A stretch of DNA of 64,000 nucleotides from Streptomyces netropsis (lineage in GTDB: Bacteria > Actinomycetota > Actinomycetes > Streptomycetales > Streptomycetaceae), in assembly GCF_014203545.1 (NCBI RefSeq), contig NZ_JACHJG010000011.1:124001-188000 (forward strand). The letters are read 5' to 3'. Of this stretch, positions 49,674 through 57,872 are shown piece by piece (the first letter of the stretch is position 1; each line of letters begins with the position of its first letter). The notes beneath the pieces are model-generated. The model was not told the origin of the DNA, searched no databases, and saw only the letters and a program-made list of their open reading frames with translations. Position numbers and translations under genes: made by a program.

Positions 49674-50699
49674 TCACAGCACGCACTCGACCTCGGCGTA
49701 CCGCTCCTGCGGCACGGTCTTCAGATGCTCGACGGCGGCCGCCAGCGGCACCAGCGTGATGTCCGTACCGCGCAGGGCGGTCATCATCCCGAACGCGCCC
49801 CGGTGCACCGCCTCCACCGCGTGCCAGCCGAACCGCGTCGCCAGCACCCGGTCGTACGCCGTGGGCGTACCGCCGCGCTGGACATGGCCGAGGATCACCG
49901 GACGGGCCTCCTTGCCCAGGCGCCCCTCCAGCTCGACGGCCAGCTGCCGGGCCACACCGGCGAACCGCTCGTGGCCGTAGACGTCCGTGGCGCCGATGTC
50001 GAAGTCCATCGTGCCCTCGCGCGGCTTGGCGCCCTCCGCGACCACCACGATCGCGAACCGCTTGCCCGCGTCGAAGCGCTGCCCGACCACCTTCGTCAGC
50101 TCGTCGATGTCGAAGGGGCGCTCCGGCACGACGATGGCGTGCGCGCCCGCGGCCATGCCCGAGTGCAGGGCGATCCACCCGGTGTGGCGTCCCATCACCT
50201 CGACGATCAGCACCCGCTGATGCGACTCGGCGGTGGTCTTGAGCCGGTCCAGGGCCTCCGTGGCCACGCCCACGGCCGTGTCGAAGCCGAAGGTCACATC
50301 GGTCGACGCGATGTCGTTGTCGATGGTCTTGGGGACGCCCACGATGGGCAGTCCGGCGTCCGAGAGCAGCCGGGCCGCTTTCAGCGTGCCCTCGCCGCCG
50401 ATCGGGATGACGGCGTCCAGGCCGAGATCGGCCACATGGCCCTTGGCCTGCTCGACGCCGTCGCGCAACTGGGCGGGCTGTACCCGGGAGGAGCCGAGGA
50501 TCGTGCCGCCGAGGGCCAGGATGCCGCCCACCGCGTCCAGGTCCAGCTTGCGGTAGTCCGCTTCCAGCAGACCGCGCCAGCCGTCGTGGAAGCCGATGAC
50601 CTCGTCGCCGTGGTCGACGACGGCTCGGTGCACGACGGACCGGATGACGGCGTTGAGTCCGGGGCAGTCGCCGCCGGAGGTGAGTACACCAATGCGCAT
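49674..50699 (-). CDS. pfkA: ATP- or PPi-dependent 6-phosphofructokinase
   Basis: 341 residues of the actinobacterial group III PFK type. Motifs are IGVLTSGGDCPGLNAVIRS, IPIGGEGTLKAARLLSDA, the catalytic PKTIDNDIASTDVTFGFDTA, EVMGRHTGWIALHSGMA and GHVQRGGTPTAYDRVLATR. The GGDCPG loop and GGEGT motif place the nucleotide site; in PFKs Gly at the position after GG-E/D (here GGEGT) generally goes with ATP use. ATG 50699 begins MRIGVLTSGG. The upstream frame to 50720 is not needed. It phosphorylates fructose 6-phosphate. Confidence 0.92.
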   Translation of the reverse strand: MRIGVLTSGGDCPGLNAVIRSVVHRAVVDHGDEVIGFHDGWRGLLEADYRKLDLDAVGGILALGGTILGSSRVQPAQLRDGVEQAKGHVADLGLDAVIPIGGEGTLKAARLLSDAGLPIVGVPKTIDNDIASTDVTFGFDTAVGVATEALDRLKTTAESHQRVLIVEVMGRHTGWIALHSGMAAGAHAIVVPERPFDIDELTKVVGQRFDAGKRFAIVVVAEGAKPREGTMDFDIGATDVYGHERFAGVARQLAVELEGRLGKEARPVILGHVQRGGTPTAYDRVLATRFGWHAVEAVHRGAFGMMTALRGTDITLVPLAAAVEHLKTVPQERYAEVECVL

Positions 50700-50755
50700 G
50701 ACAGGGAACCTTCGCAACAAGGGCCTTGAGGCCGGACCCCGTCGTCCGGCTGGAT

Positions 50756-50787
50756 CCCCGTCACCCTACTAGCGAGGGGTGACGGGG
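50756..50787. promoter_or_regulatory. Inverted repeat in the pfkA upstream region
   Basis: CCCCGTCACC (50756-50765) and GGTGACGGGG (50778-50787) are perfect 10-base arms 57 bases before the pfkA start; TAGTAG between them on the minus strand could be a -10. It could be an operator or a leader hairpin. Confidence 0.4.
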
Positions 50788-50814
50788 GCCGCGACCATCC
50801 ATCATGCGGGCGCC

Positions 50815-50839
50815 GTGCGGGCCCTCGCGGGGCCCGCAC
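50815..50839 (-). terminator. Hairpin terminator after gatD
   Basis: GTGCGGGCCC (50815-50824) pairs with GGGCCCGCAC (50830-50839) around TCGCG, 14 bases past the gatD stop. Confidence 0.75.
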
Positions 50840-50852
50840 GACCGTCGCACCG

Positions 50853-51581
50853 TTACGCGGGCTGGCTGGCCGCCGCGATCCGCTCGGCACGCAGCGCGTC
50901 GTACCACCGGTCGTCGACCGGCGGCAGGGCGTTGACGTCCAGGGCCAGCTTGATCAGCAGGTCCGCGATGTGCGGGTTGCGGGCCATGACCGGGCCGTGC
51001 ATGTACGTACCGAAGACCGTCTCGTTGTACGCGCCCTCGGTGCCGTCACCCGTGCCGTTGCCCTGGCCGAACTGCACCCGGGCGAAGGGGCGGGCGGTCG
51101 GGCCGAGGTGGGTGACGCCCTGGTGGTTCTCGAAACCGGTCAGGGGCGGCAGACCCAGCGGCGCGTCGATGTCGGCCAGCACGTCGCCGACGCACCGCTC
51201 GCCCTCGCCGCGGGTGCTGACGACGTCCAGCAGACCCAGGCCCTGCTCACGCTGGCCGAGGTCGTTGATGAACTCGTGGCCCAGGATCTGGTAGCCGGCG
51301 CAGACCGAGAAGACGATCGCGCCGTTGGCGACGGCCCGGTTCAGACCGCCGTCGCGGCGCAGCCGCTCGGCCGCCAGCCGCTGCGGCCGGTCCTCACCGC
51401 CACCGATCAGATAGATGTCCCCGGACGTCGGGATGGGCTGGTCGGACCGCACGTCCACGCGCTGGACGTCGAGGCGGCGCTGCAGCGCGCGCCGCTCCAG
51501 GACCAGGGCGTTGCCCTGGTCGCCGTAGGTGCTGAGCAGGTCGGGGTAGACCCACACCAAACGCAGACTGTTCTGGCTCAT
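50853..51581 (-). CDS. gatD: Lipid II isoglutaminyl synthase, glutaminase subunit GatD
   Basis: 242 residues, CobB/CobQ-type glutamine amidotransferase. It starts MSQNSLRLVWVYPDLLSTYG, followed by GDQGNALVLERR, LIGGGEDRPQRLA, the nucleophile Cys94 in VFSVCAGYQILGHEF, and FENHQGVTHLG and GTYMHGPVMARNP with the His of the triad. GatD supplies ammonia to MurT to amidate D-Glu of lipid II. ATG 51581 with GAGG nine bases upstream is chosen over GTG 51587. It follows murT in the same operon after 27 bases. Confidence 0.92.
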   Translation of the reverse strand: MSQNSLRLVWVYPDLLSTYGDQGNALVLERRALQRRLDVQRVDVRSDQPIPTSGDIYLIGGGEDRPQRLAAERLRRDGGLNRAVANGAIVFSVCAGYQILGHEFINDLGQREQGLGLLDVVSTRGEGERCVGDVLADIDAPLGLPPLTGFENHQGVTHLGPTARPFARVQFGQGNGTGDGTEGAYNETVFGTYMHGPVMARNPHIADLLIKLALDVNALPPVDDRWYDALRAERIAAASQPA

Positions 51582-51608
51582 GCTCACAATCCTCAGTCTT
51601 GAGTGGGG

Positions 51609-52847
51609 TCAGTTGCCGACGCGGCGGCGGACGTCCTGGAACGCGGTGTAGTTGGCGATCAGCTCGATCCGGCCGGGCGGAGCCGCCGCCACCGCCTCGT
51701 CGACGCTCTCGCAGACCCGGAAGTCCAGGCCCGCGACCTCCAGTCGCACCGCGAGGTCCAGCTTGCGGTCACCGATCACGAAGATCGGGTGCCCCGCGAG
51801 CCGGGGGTAGTCCACGTCCCACAGCCAGGAGGTGTCCGTGCCGTCGGCACCCCGCGCGTTCACCGACAGGATCACCGGTGCGGGCGGGCCGTCGATCAGC
51901 GAGAACGTCTCCAGCCAGCCGGCCGGGTTCTTCGCCAGCAGCAGCCGGATCTCGCGGTTCATGTAGGTGACCACGTCGAACCGGCCCGCGACCGCCTGCA
52001 CCTGGTACATCCGCTCCAGGGCCACCTGCGGCGGCACCCCGAAGGTGGCCGCCACGGCCGCCGAGGTCGTGGCGTTCGCCTTGTTGGCCCGGCCGGGCAG
52101 CTGAAGGTGGATCGGCCACGCGCTGCCGTGCGGGTCGAGGACGTAGTCGCCCGACAGCGCCCAGCTCGGGGTCGGGCGGCGGAAGCCGCACTCGCCGCAG
52201 AACCAGTCGTCGCCCGGGCGCTGCATCACGCCGCCGCACGACGGGCACGACCAGGCGTCGTCCTTCCACTCCTGGCCGGCCGCCACCCACACCACGTTCG
52301 GTGAGGAGGAGGCGGCCCATACGATCAGCGGGTCGTCGGCGTTGGCGATCACCACGGCCTTCGTGCCGGCCAGCCCCTCGCGCCACTTCTCGGCGAGCAT
52401 CCGCGTCTCCGCGGCGCGGTCGAGCTGGTCGCGCGAGAGGTTCAGCAGCGCTATGGCCTTGGGCGAGACGTCCCGGGCGACTCCCGCCAGGTACTTCTCG
52501 TCCACCTCGATCACGCCGTAGCGCGCGTCCGAGCCGCCGGCCAGGGCGGAGGTGATGCCCGCGGGCATGTTCGCGCCCAGCGCGTTCGACACCACCGGGC
52601 CGCTGGCCCGCAGTGCCTCGGCGATCAGCCGGGTCGTGGTCGTCTTGCCGTTGGTCGCCGACACCAGGACCACGTCCAGGTGGGTCGCCAGCCGCGCCAG
52701 CAGATCGGGGTCGAGCTTGAGCGCGACCTTTCCACCGATCACTGATCCGCTGCCGCGGCCCGCGGCTCGCGACACCGCCGCAGCAGCCTTGCCCGCCGTC
52801 ACGGCCAGCTTGGCCCGCGGCGACAGCGGCCCCGTGTTGCCTGCCAT
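51609..52847 (-). CDS. murT: Lipid II isoglutaminyl synthase, ligase subunit MurT
   Basis: 412 residues, Mur ligase fold. The P-loop is VLVSATNGKTTTTRLIAEAL, and LNLSRDQLDRAAETRMLAE is typical of Mur ligases. A four-Cys zinc ribbon interrupts the central domain (CPSCGGVMQRPGDDWFCGEC), as in other MurT proteins, and a DUF1727 C-terminal domain follows (NPAGWLETFSLID, LDLAVRLEVAGLDFRVCESV). It amidates the alpha-carboxyl of D-Glu in the stem peptide. The start at 52847 is used; the frame above it encodes only the ribosome binding site. Confidence 0.93.
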   Translation of the reverse strand: MAGNTGPLSPRAKLAVTAGKAAAAVSRAAGRGSGSVIGGKVALKLDPDLLARLATHLDVVLVSATNGKTTTTRLIAEALRASGPVVSNALGANMPAGITSALAGGSDARYGVIEVDEKYLAGVARDVSPKAIALLNLSRDQLDRAAETRMLAEKWREGLAGTKAVVIANADDPLIVWAASSSPNVVWVAAGQEWKDDAWSCPSCGGVMQRPGDDWFCGECGFRRPTPSWALSGDYVLDPHGSAWPIHLQLPGRANKANATTSAAVAATFGVPPQVALERMYQVQAVAGRFDVVTYMNREIRLLLAKNPAGWLETFSLIDGPPAPVILSVNARGADGTDTSWLWDVDYPRLAGHPIFVIGDRKLDLAVRLEVAGLDFRVCESVDEAVAAAPPGRIELIANYTAFQDVRRRVGN

Positions 52848-53011
52848 CGTCCTAGATCCTCCTTGCATCCGGCGCCGCGCCTGTCCCTGGTCCGCCGGTG
52901 GAACGCCCCCTCCGCGCCGAATCGCCAGCCGGGAGGCTTCGGTCGTGGTGCAGCCTATCGAGATCCGGCCGTGGGCCCGAACCCGCCGTCCATGGAACGT
53001 AGGCTGGGGGG

Positions 53012-53650
53012 ATGCGAAAAGGTCTCATCCCCGGCAGCTCCGGACACGTACGACCCATGCGGCTGCTTGGCGATCAAGGCCTGCGCACCCCCTGCGAGGA
53101 GGTCACGGACTTCGGCGCCGACCTCGCGAAACTCATCGAGGACATGTACGCGACGATGTACGCGGCCCGGGGTGTGGGCCTCGCCGCGAACCAGATCGGC
53201 GTCCCCTTGCGCGTCTTCGTCTACGACTGCCCGGACGACGAGGACCGCCGCCACCTCGGCCACCTCGTCAATCCGCGGCTGGTCACGGCCGACGGCGACA
53301 TCTACCCCGGTCCCGAGGGCTGTCTCTCGCTGCCCGGCCTCGAAACCGGCACCCCGCGCTTCGACCACGCCGTCGTGGAGGGCTTCACCGCGGACGGCTC
53401 GCCCACGCGGGTCAGCGGCACCGGCTTCTTCGCCCGCTGCCTGCAGCACGAGTGCGACCACCTCGACGGCGGGCTCTACATCGACCACGTGACCGGGCTG
53501 CGCCGCCGCCGCGCGCTGCGGGCCGCGCGGCGCGCGCCGTGGTGGGAGCCGGGGACGGCGGAATCGGCCTGGAACGCGTCGGCGAACACGTCCATCGGTA
53601 CCGGGTCCGTCCGTCCCGGCCGCCCCGGATCCGTACGCGCCGAGGCGTAG
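53012..53650 (+). CDS. def: Peptide deformylase
   Basis: 212 residues. All three motifs are present: GVGLAANQ (54-61), EGCLSLPG with metal-ligand Cys104, and QHECDHLDG with His146, Glu147 and His150. The enzyme removes the formyl group from nascent N-termini. The C-terminal 45 residues after the core (RRRRALRAARRAPWWEPG onward) are basic and then low in complexity. The start at ATG 53012 or at ATG 53057 (MRLLGDQGL) cannot be separated with certainty; the first has a G-rich site. Streptomycetes often have several def paralogues. Confidence 0.92.
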   Translation: MRKGLIPGSSGHVRPMRLLGDQGLRTPCEEVTDFGADLAKLIEDMYATMYAARGVGLAANQIGVPLRVFVYDCPDDEDRRHLGHLVNPRLVTADGDIYPGPEGCLSLPGLETGTPRFDHAVVEGFTADGSPTRVSGTGFFARCLQHECDHLDGGLYIDHVTGLRRRRALRAARRAPWWEPGTAESAWNASANTSIGTGSVRPGRPGSVRAEA

Positions 53651-53660
53651 GCCCCCTGGG

Positions 53661-53711
53661 CCCGGGGGTGTCCGCTCGGGCGTACGACGACCTTGCGGAC
53701 ACACCCCGGGG
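53661..53711. terminator. Bidirectional terminator between def and tetR
   Basis: CCCGGGGGTGTCCGC (53661-53675) pairs with GCGGACACACCCCGGG (53695-53710) with one bulge around a long loop, between two convergent genes. Confidence 0.7.
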
Positions 53712-53712
53712 C

Positions 53713-54357
53713 TCAGAAGCCGGGGCCGTCCGAGCGGTCGCCCGCCACGGCCAGCCGGCCCCACAGCAGATCCGTGAGGTGCCGCACCAGTTGCGCGCGC
53801 GGGAACGGCTGCTCGCGCAGCCACCAGTCGCCGGCGGCGTGCATCATGCCGACGATCCCGTGCCCCCAGGTGCGCGCGAGGTCCTCACCGCCCGGCCCGA
53901 GGTCGACCCGCTCGGCGATCACCCGGGCCAACTCCTCGCCCATCCGCCGCAGCAGGGGGGCGGAGTGCCGCCCCACGTCGAAGCCCTGGTCCGAGGACTG
54001 TCCCTCGTCGGCCGGGTGCATCAGGAACCGGTACACCTGGGGGCGGGCCTCGATCGCCGCGAGATAGGCGTCGAGCGTCGACTCGACCCGCTCGCGGCGG
54101 GCCACCGGCGCGTCCAGCGCCGAGCGCAGCCCGTCCAGCAGCCCGTCCGTGTGCCGTACGGCCAGGGCCCGGTAGAGCCCTCCCTTGTCCCCGAAGTGGC
54201 GGTAGAGGATCGGCTTCGTGATCCCCGCCTCGGCCGCGATGGCGTTCATCGACGCCCCCGGACCGTCCCGCAGCACCACCCGGTCCGCAGCCTCCAGCAA
54301 TTCCCTGCGCCGCTGCTCCGCCGCCCGCTGCTGATCGTCCCGCTGAGTGGTTTCCAT
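53713..54357 (-). CDS. TetR-family transcriptional repressor
   Basis: 214 residues. The helix-turn-helix is at about 18-65 (RRRELLEAADRVVLRDGPGA, SMNAIAAEAGITKPILYRHF). The ligand domain that follows is typical of TetR_C regulators of lipid metabolism (YLAAIEARPQVYRFLMHPAD, HGIVGMMHAAGDWWLREQPF). It starts at ATG 54357 with GGGGAGG upstream. It is divergent from an acyl-CoA dehydrogenase gene across 151 bases containing a GGTAAC/GTTACC operator-like repeat, so it most likely represses that gene and itself in response to an acyl-CoA. Confidence 0.88.
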   Translation of the reverse strand: METTQRDDQQRAAEQRRRELLEAADRVVLRDGPGASMNAIAAEAGITKPILYRHFGDKGGLYRALAVRHTDGLLDGLRSALDAPVARRERVESTLDAYLAAIEARPQVYRFLMHPADEGQSSDQGFDVGRHSAPLLRRMGEELARVIAERVDLGPGGEDLARTWGHGIVGMMHAAGDWWLREQPFPRAQLVRHLTDLLWGRLAVAGDRSDGPGF

Positions 54358-54461
54358 ATGACGTGCCTCCCCGCCCCCGTGCTTCTGTAACGCCTGCGCA
54401 ACGTAACACCCGCACCACGCAGCGGATCCGACGGGCAAGGGAGTTGACAAGGCTACTGACG

Positions 54462-54481
54462 GGTAACAGACTCGCGTTACC
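54462..54481. promoter_or_regulatory. TetR operator-like inverted repeat over the acyl-CoA dehydrogenase promoter
   Basis: GGTAAC (54462-54467) and GTTACC (54476-54481) are perfect 6-base arms around an 8-base spacer. A TTGACA at 54444-54449 with a -10 near 54467-54472 (CAGACT, 17-base spacing) is overlapped by the repeat. A related GTAAC-rich stretch lies at 54387-54407. Confidence 0.6.
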
Positions 54482-54508
54482 GGGAGTAATGATCGCTCTG
54501 GAGGGGCC

Positions 54509-55735
54509 GTGGCGGAGTTCACGATGGAGCTGAACGAGGACCAAGTGGGCGTCCGCGACTGGATCCACGGCTTCGCGGCCGAGGTGATGCGCCCGGCCGC
54601 CGCCGAGTGGGACGAGCGCGAGGAGACCCCGTGGCCGGTCATCCGGGAAGCGGCGAAGATCGGCCTGTATTCGCTGGATTTCTACGCACAGCAGTTCCTC
54701 GACCCCACGGGCCTCGGCATCCCCGTGACCCTGGAGGAGCTCTTCTGGGGTGACGCGGGACTCGGTCTCGCGATCGCCGGTACGGGGCTCGCCGCGATCG
54801 GCGTCTTCACCAACGGCACCGACGAGCAGATCGGCACCTGGGTGCCGCAGATGTACGGCGACGCGAACGACGTGAAGCTCGCCGCCTTCTGCTCCTCCGA
54901 GCCCGACGCGGGCTCGGACGTCGCCGCCATGCGCACCCGGGCCGTCTTCGACGAGGCCAAGGACGAATGGGTGCTGACCGGTACCAAGACCTGGGCGACC
55001 AACGGCGGCATAGCCGACGTCCACGTCGTCGTCGCGGTGGTCGACCCCGCGCTCGGTTCCCGCGGCCACGCCTCCTTCATCGTCCCGCCGAACACCCCGG
55101 GGCTGTCCCAGGGGCAGAAGTTCAAGAAGCACGGCATCCGCGCGTCCCACACCGCCGAGGTCGTCCTCGACGGCGTCCGTGTCCCCGGCCACTGTCTGCT
55201 GGGCGGAAAGGAAAAGCTCGACGAGCGCCTGGCCCGGGCCCGCGAGCGCGCCGCGAAGGGCGGCGACCGCGGCCGGAACGCCGCGATGGCCACCTTCGAG
55301 GCCTCCCGCCCGGCGGTCGGCGCCCAGGCCGTGGGCATCGCCCGCGCCGCCTACGAGGTCGCCCTCGACTACGCCCGTACCCGCGTCCAGTTCGGCCGCC
55401 CGATCATCGACAACCAGGGCGTCGCCTTCCAGCTCGCCGACATGCGCACCCGGATCGACGCGGCCCGCCTCCTGGTCTGGCGCGCCTCCTGGATGGCCGC
55501 CACGGGCAAGCCCTTCACCTCGGCGGAGGGTTCGATGTCGAAGCTCTTCGCGGGGGAGACGGCGAAGACTGTCACGGCACAGGCCATGCAGATCCTGGGC
55601 GGGAACGGCTATACGCGGGAGTACCCGGTGGAGCGGATGCACCGCGATGCCGCCATTTACACCATTTTCGAAGGGACCAGCGAGATCCAGCGGCTGGTGA
55701 TCGCCCGGGCCGTCTCCGGGGTGCCGATCCGGTGA
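54509..55735 (+). CDS. Acyl-CoA dehydrogenase
   Basis: 408 residues from GTG 54509 (site GGAGGGG). The FAD-dependent acyl-CoA dehydrogenase fold is clear: FCSSEPDAGSDVAAMRTRAV, the TWATNGGIADVHVVVAVVD strand, RPAVGAQAVGIARAAYEVAL, YARTRVQFGRPIIDNQGVAF, QILGGNGYTREYPVERMHRD and IYTIFEGTSEIQRLVIAR. The catalytic Glu is in the FEGTSEIQ region (Glu of YEGT-type), and QILGGNGY binds FAD. It belongs to fatty or amino acid derived acyl-CoA oxidation; the chain length is unknown. It is probably controlled by the divergent TetR gene. Confidence 0.92.
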   Translation: MAEFTMELNEDQVGVRDWIHGFAAEVMRPAAAEWDEREETPWPVIREAAKIGLYSLDFYAQQFLDPTGLGIPVTLEELFWGDAGLGLAIAGTGLAAIGVFTNGTDEQIGTWVPQMYGDANDVKLAAFCSSEPDAGSDVAAMRTRAVFDEAKDEWVLTGTKTWATNGGIADVHVVVAVVDPALGSRGHASFIVPPNTPGLSQGQKFKKHGIRASHTAEVVLDGVRVPGHCLLGGKEKLDERLARARERAAKGGDRGRNAAMATFEASRPAVGAQAVGIARAAYEVALDYARTRVQFGRPIIDNQGVAFQLADMRTRIDAARLLVWRASWMAATGKPFTSAEGSMSKLFAGETAKTVTAQAMQILGGNGYTREYPVERMHRDAAIYTIFEGTSEIQRLVIARAVSGVPIR

Positions 55736-55802
55736 GCGAGGGCCCCAAGGGCCGGGAAACAAAAGACGTTGCGCCCTCGGCGTCCGTCGTTACAGTGGTA
55801 CC

Positions 55803-55975
55803 CGTCCAGGTGCGACAGGTGATCGTTACTTCTCCTTCCCAGAGAGAGACCCGGGTTCGAATCCCGGCCGGTGTGTTCGGACACCGGTAGCTCAGCGGCC
55901 CAGAGCGCTTCGTCACGATCGCCGCCTTGATCTCTGGACACTTCGACTCGATACGCACCTCCCGGTGCGCAGGGT
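55803..55975 (+). ncRNA. yrlA: YrlA-type Y RNA with permuted tRNA-like module
   Basis: The RNA contains, in order, a T-arm with CCGGG/CCCGG and loop TTCGAAT (55851-55867), a 7-bp acceptor-like stem CCGGTGT/ACACCGG capped by GTTCGG (55868-55887), and a D-arm GCTC/GAGC with a GG-containing loop (55890-55906). The module is closed by CCAGAGA (55839-55845) with TCTCTGG (55931-55937), and the ends by AGGTGCG (55808-55814) with CGCACCT (55954-55960). Known: bacterial YrlA RNAs mimic tRNA this way and bind Rsr through the terminal stem. Here rsr follows directly. A promoter TTGCGC-N16-TACAGT (55769-55796) would start near 55803. Ends are approximate. Confidence 0.85.
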
Positions 55976-56020
55976 CCGGTTCCTTCTTGTGGTGAAAGCG
56001 CCGGCCCCGTCCTTGAACTC

Positions 56021-56077
56021 GGGAGGCACGGCAGCGGGGCCCGGCGGGATACCGCCGGGCCCCGCTGCCTCAGGCCT
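56021..56077 (+). terminator. Long perfect hairpin between Y RNA and rsr
   Basis: GCAGCGGGGCCCGGCGG (56031-56047) pairs perfectly over 17 bases with 56052-56068 around loop GATA, extended by GGAGGC/GCCTCC outside. It lies 26 bases before the rsr start, so it could be the Y RNA terminator or a structured rsr leader. Confidence 0.7.
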
Positions 56078-56102
56078 CCCCTCCGCCGTGGGGGGATTTT
56101 TC

Positions 56103-57740
56103 ATGGCACGCTTCAACACCCGCACCACCCGCCCCGCCGCGACGTCGCCGATCGTCAGCGAACAAAGCCCCTCCACACGCACCTACGAAGGGGCCGCGGG
56201 GTACGCCCGCTCGGCGAAGAGCGAGCTCTTCCTCCTCGCCGTCGGCAACCTCGTCGGCACCGACACCTTCTACGAGAAGGCCGACGAGCGGGACGACCGC
56301 TACGCCCGGCTCGTCCGCGAGCTGGCCATGGCGGACCCCGAGTGGACCGTGGACTTCCTGCGCTGGCTGCGGGGGCCGGGCAACATGCGCACCGCCGCCC
56401 TCGTCGGCGCCGCCGAGTTCACCGCCGAGCGGATCAGCCGGCAGGCCCCGGGGTATTCGCGGCAGGCGGTCGACGCGGTGCTCCAGCGGGCGGACGAGCC
56501 GGGCGAGTTGCTCGGCTACTGGACGAGCCGGTACGGGCGGAACCTGCCCAAGCCCGTCAAGCGCGGCACGGCCGACGCCGTCCGGCGCCTGTACACCGAG
56601 CGTGCCCTGCTCAAGTACGACACGGACTCCAAGGGGTACCGCTTCGGCGACGTCCTCAACCTCGTGCACCCCGCGCCCGCCGCCGACAAGCCCTGGCAGG
56701 GCGAGCTGTTCCGGCACGCCCTCGACCGCCGCAAGGGCCGCGACGAGGCGATCCCCGAGTCGCTGACGACGCTGCGCAAGCGCTCCGAGCTGATGGCCGT
56801 GCCGGTGGCGAGCCGGCGGGAGCTGCTGTCGGCCGCGGGGGAGGGGAACCCCCTCGAAGGCGCGGGCATGACGTGGGAGGCCCTCGCGGGCTGGCTGCAG
56901 GGGCCGATGGACGCCGCCGCGTGGGAGTCCGTCATCCCCTCCATGGGGCTCATGGCCCTCGTCCGCAACCTCCGTAACTTCGACGAGGCCGGGGTCGGCG
57001 ACGAGGTCGCGGAGCGGATCGTGGCGCGGCTGCGCGACCCGGAGCAGATCGCGCGGTCCCGGATGCTGCCCTTCCGGTTCTGGGCGGCGTACAAGCACAC
57101 GGAGTCCCTGCGCTGGGCCCACGGCCTGGAGCGGGCCCTCGACGCCTCGCTCGCCAACCTGCCCGCCCTGTCCGGCCGGACGCTGATCCTCGTCGACCGG
57201 TCGCCGTCGATGTTCCCCGGCGCCTGGTACTCCACGCCGAACCGGTCCGACATCACGCTCGCCGAGCAGGCCGCCGTCTTCGGGGCCGGGCTCGCGCTGC
57301 GGGCCGAGAAGCCGACGCTGGTCGAGTTCGGGATGCGCAGCGCGGAGGTGCGGGTGCCGAAGGGCGGCAGCATGCTCCGGCTCGTCGGGGAGTTCGGCCG
57401 GATCGACGGTACGGACATCCCGACGGCCGTGAAGAAGCACTACGACCGGCACGACCGGGTGGTCGTGGTGACGGACGAGCAGACCCGCCCCGGCTGGCTG
57501 CCGTCGAACTGCGCGAACCACGGCGGGCTGCCCGAGACCCTGATCGACGATCTGATCCCCGGTCATGTGCCGGTCTACATGTGGAACATGGCGGGCTACC
57601 GCCCCGGGGCCATGCCGTCGGGCAGCGGCAACCGGCATGCGCTCGGCGGTCTCACCGACGCCGCGTTCCGGATGATCCCGCTGCTGGAGGCCGGGCGGCA
57701 CGCGCGCTGGCCGTGGGAGGACGGGGTGCGGGGCGCCTGA
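56103..57740 (+). CDS. rsr: Ro60 orthologue Rsr (TROVE and vWA domains)
   Basis: 545 residues. Residues about 20-350 form the HEAT-like TROVE ring (SELFLLAVGNLVGTDTFYEK, RLVRELAMADPEWTVDFLRW, MTWEALAGWLQGPMDAAAWE, LPFRFWAAYKHTESLRWA). Residues about 358-540 are the vWA domain with an intact MIDAS Asp365-Ser367-Ser369 (LILVDRSPSMF) and VVVVTDEQTRPGW. Bacterial Rsr proteins bind Y RNAs and misfolded RNA and can tether the exonuclease PNPase. Start ATG 56103 follows GGGGGGA. The upstream YrlA-like RNA supports the call. No rtcB/rtcA genes are adjacent. Confidence 0.93.
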   Translation: MARFNTRTTRPAATSPIVSEQSPSTRTYEGAAGYARSAKSELFLLAVGNLVGTDTFYEKADERDDRYARLVRELAMADPEWTVDFLRWLRGPGNMRTAALVGAAEFTAERISRQAPGYSRQAVDAVLQRADEPGELLGYWTSRYGRNLPKPVKRGTADAVRRLYTERALLKYDTDSKGYRFGDVLNLVHPAPAADKPWQGELFRHALDRRKGRDEAIPESLTTLRKRSELMAVPVASRRELLSAAGEGNPLEGAGMTWEALAGWLQGPMDAAAWESVIPSMGLMALVRNLRNFDEAGVGDEVAERIVARLRDPEQIARSRMLPFRFWAAYKHTESLRWAHGLERALDASLANLPALSGRTLILVDRSPSMFPGAWYSTPNRSDITLAEQAAVFGAGLALRAEKPTLVEFGMRSAEVRVPKGGSMLRLVGEFGRIDGTDIPTAVKKHYDRHDRVVVVTDEQTRPGWLPSNCANHGGLPETLIDDLIPGHVPVYMWNMAGYRPGAMPSGSGNRHALGGLTDAAFRMIPLLEAGRHARWPWEDGVRGA

Positions 57741-57872
57741 AGGGCGTCCGCATCGCGTCCGGATCCCGCTCCCCGGGCAGGCGCCGCGGGAAGAACCGCG
57801 GGCTCCTCGGTGCTGTCGCAGGAGGCGCGCGCGGAGCCGCGCGCGCCTTCGACACCGCCGAAGGGGCAGACG

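Noticed and set aside
55851..55906. Conventional tRNA gene suggested by a perfect T-arm and D-arm
   Set aside because: The T-arm precedes the acceptor-like stem and the D-arm, there is no anticodon arm in the right place and no CCA-compatible 3' end. The permuted order next to rsr fits a Y RNA instead.
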